This document shows, piece after piece, positions 52,455 through 53,000 of a DNA stretch of 53,000 bases. The stretch comes from Labrenzia sp. DG1229. GTDB lineage: Bacteria; Pseudomonadota; Alphaproteobacteria; Rhizobiales; Stappiaceae. A model generated the notes under the pieces. That model was not told where the DNA came from. It was given only the letters and a program-made list of their open reading frames with translations, and made no database searches. The stretch covers positions 575,473-628,472 of the forward strand of contig NZ_KI928919.1 of the NCBI RefSeq assembly GCF_000521215.1, in the 5' to 3' direction. Within the stretch, counting starts at the first letter, position 1. Each line of letters begins with the position of its first letter. The translations under genes were made by a program, and so were the position numbers.

Positions 52455-53000
52455 ATGGCACGCCAGGTGATTCTTGCAATCGATGAAGGTACGACGAATT
52501 CGAAGGCGATCTTGATCGATGAGAACGGCAGCATCATCGCGAGCGCGTCCGCGCCGGTTCCTATCGAACACCCAAAGCCGGGCTGGGTGCAACAAGACGC
52601 CAATGCGATATGGCAGGCAACACAACAAGCTGTAACGAGTTGCCTGAACAAGGCTCCCGACGCTGAAGTCACAGCCCTGGGCATTTCAAACCAGCGTGAA
52701 TCCATACTGGCCTGGGACAAGAAAACCGGTGAGCCCGTCGGGCCTGTCATCACGTGGCAATGCCGCCGCACGGCGGAAGAATGTGACGCGCTGAAAGCCG
52801 ACGGGTACGAGGCAGAAGTGATCGCCCGAACCGGCTTGCCTCTTGATCCACTTTTCCCCCCCACCAAGGCGGCCTGGTTGCTACAGCATTATCCGTCTGC
52901 GGAAAGGGAAACCTGTATCGGCACTGTCGACAGCTGGTTGATCTGGAAGTTTTCCGGAGGCGCGCTCCACGTCACTGACTGTTCCAACGCTGCCCGGACT
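52455..53000 (+). CDS. FGGY-family carbohydrate kinase, N-terminal part (truncated by window end)
   Basis: A sugar or polyol kinase whose first 182 codons are in the window. It starts ARQVILAIDEGTTNSKAIL (ATPase core motif DEGTT) and continues GWVQQDANAIW and LGISNQRESILAWDKKTGEP, resembling glycerol kinase more than xylulokinase. It probably phosphorylates the ketose made by the SDR step so that transketolase can cleave it. The ATG at 52455 is 3 bases after the transketolase stop. Substrate not decidable by eye. Confidence 0.9.
   Translation, partial: MARQVILAIDEGTTNSKAILIDENGSIIASASAPVPIEHPKPGWVQQDANAIWQATQQAVTSCLNKAPDAEVTALGISNQRESILAWDKKTGEPVGPVITWQCRRTAEECDALKADGYEAEVIARTGLPLDPLFPPTKAAWLLQHYPSAERETCIGTVDSWLIWKFSGGALHVTDCSNAART

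Overview
The window looks like chromosomal DNA of a GC-rich alphaproteobacterium. The order rnd-lptC-lptA-lptB-rpoN, a malonate TRAP operon of the kind known in rhizobia, and catabolic operons with sugar ABC transporters all fit that class. A marine Stappiaceae/Roseibium-like host is my guess from gene content only. No rRNA, tRNA, CRISPR array, intact insertion sequence or phage gene was seen.

Layout. (1) 1-6964, minus strand: the start of rpoN, the LPS-export genes lptB, lptA and lptC, a short RNase D, two c-type cytochromes, a cueR regulator and a copA copper ATPase with a clear MerR-type operator. (2) 7027-13517: a divergent GntR regulator and a malonate operon (TRAP transporter, malonyl-CoA decarboxylase, malonyl-CoA synthetase). 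(3) 13808-16843: an ABC-F ATPase, an L,D-transpeptidase lipoprotein and an SMR efflux protein. (4) 17081-23840: an isolated four- or five-gene operon behind a near-consensus promoter. It starts with a 958-residue fusion of a catalase-related haem domain to a cyclooxygenase-like dioxygenase, followed by a membrane-anchored di-haem cytochrome c, a multi-pass membrane protein and a nitroreductase-like protein. This is the best candidate for an undescribed system, probably acting on unsaturated fatty acids. (5) 23920-35186, minus strand: a surface-glycan locus with a WecE-type sugar aminotransferase, N-formyltransferase, adenylation enzyme, free-standing acyl carrier protein, SDR, left-handed beta-helix acyltransferase, glycosyltransferase, GtrA flippase, three methyltransferases and WbqC. 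(6) 35187-44945: a degenerate spacer, a caspase-like/Sel1 protein, two proteins sharing a MurG-like glycosyltransferase module with different N-terminal partners, a small unknown protein, a heparinase II/III-like lyase and a small lipoprotein. (7) 45288-53000: a sugar or polyol catabolic region with two SDRs (one frameshifted), an RbsABC-like ABC transporter and, divergently, a split transketolase and an FGGY kinase cut by the window end, with an inverted-repeat operator between the two directions.

Working together: region 2 imports malonate and turns it into malonyl-CoA and acetyl-CoA. Region 5 appears to make a dTDP-4-amino-4,6-dideoxy sugar, modify its amino group by formylation or ACP-borne acylation, and flip and transfer it to a surface glycan. 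Region 7 probably takes up a sugar or polyol, oxidises, phosphorylates and cleaves it. The product of region 4 is unknown. Its first enzyme has the residues needed both to make a fatty acid hydroperoxide and to cleave or rearrange it.
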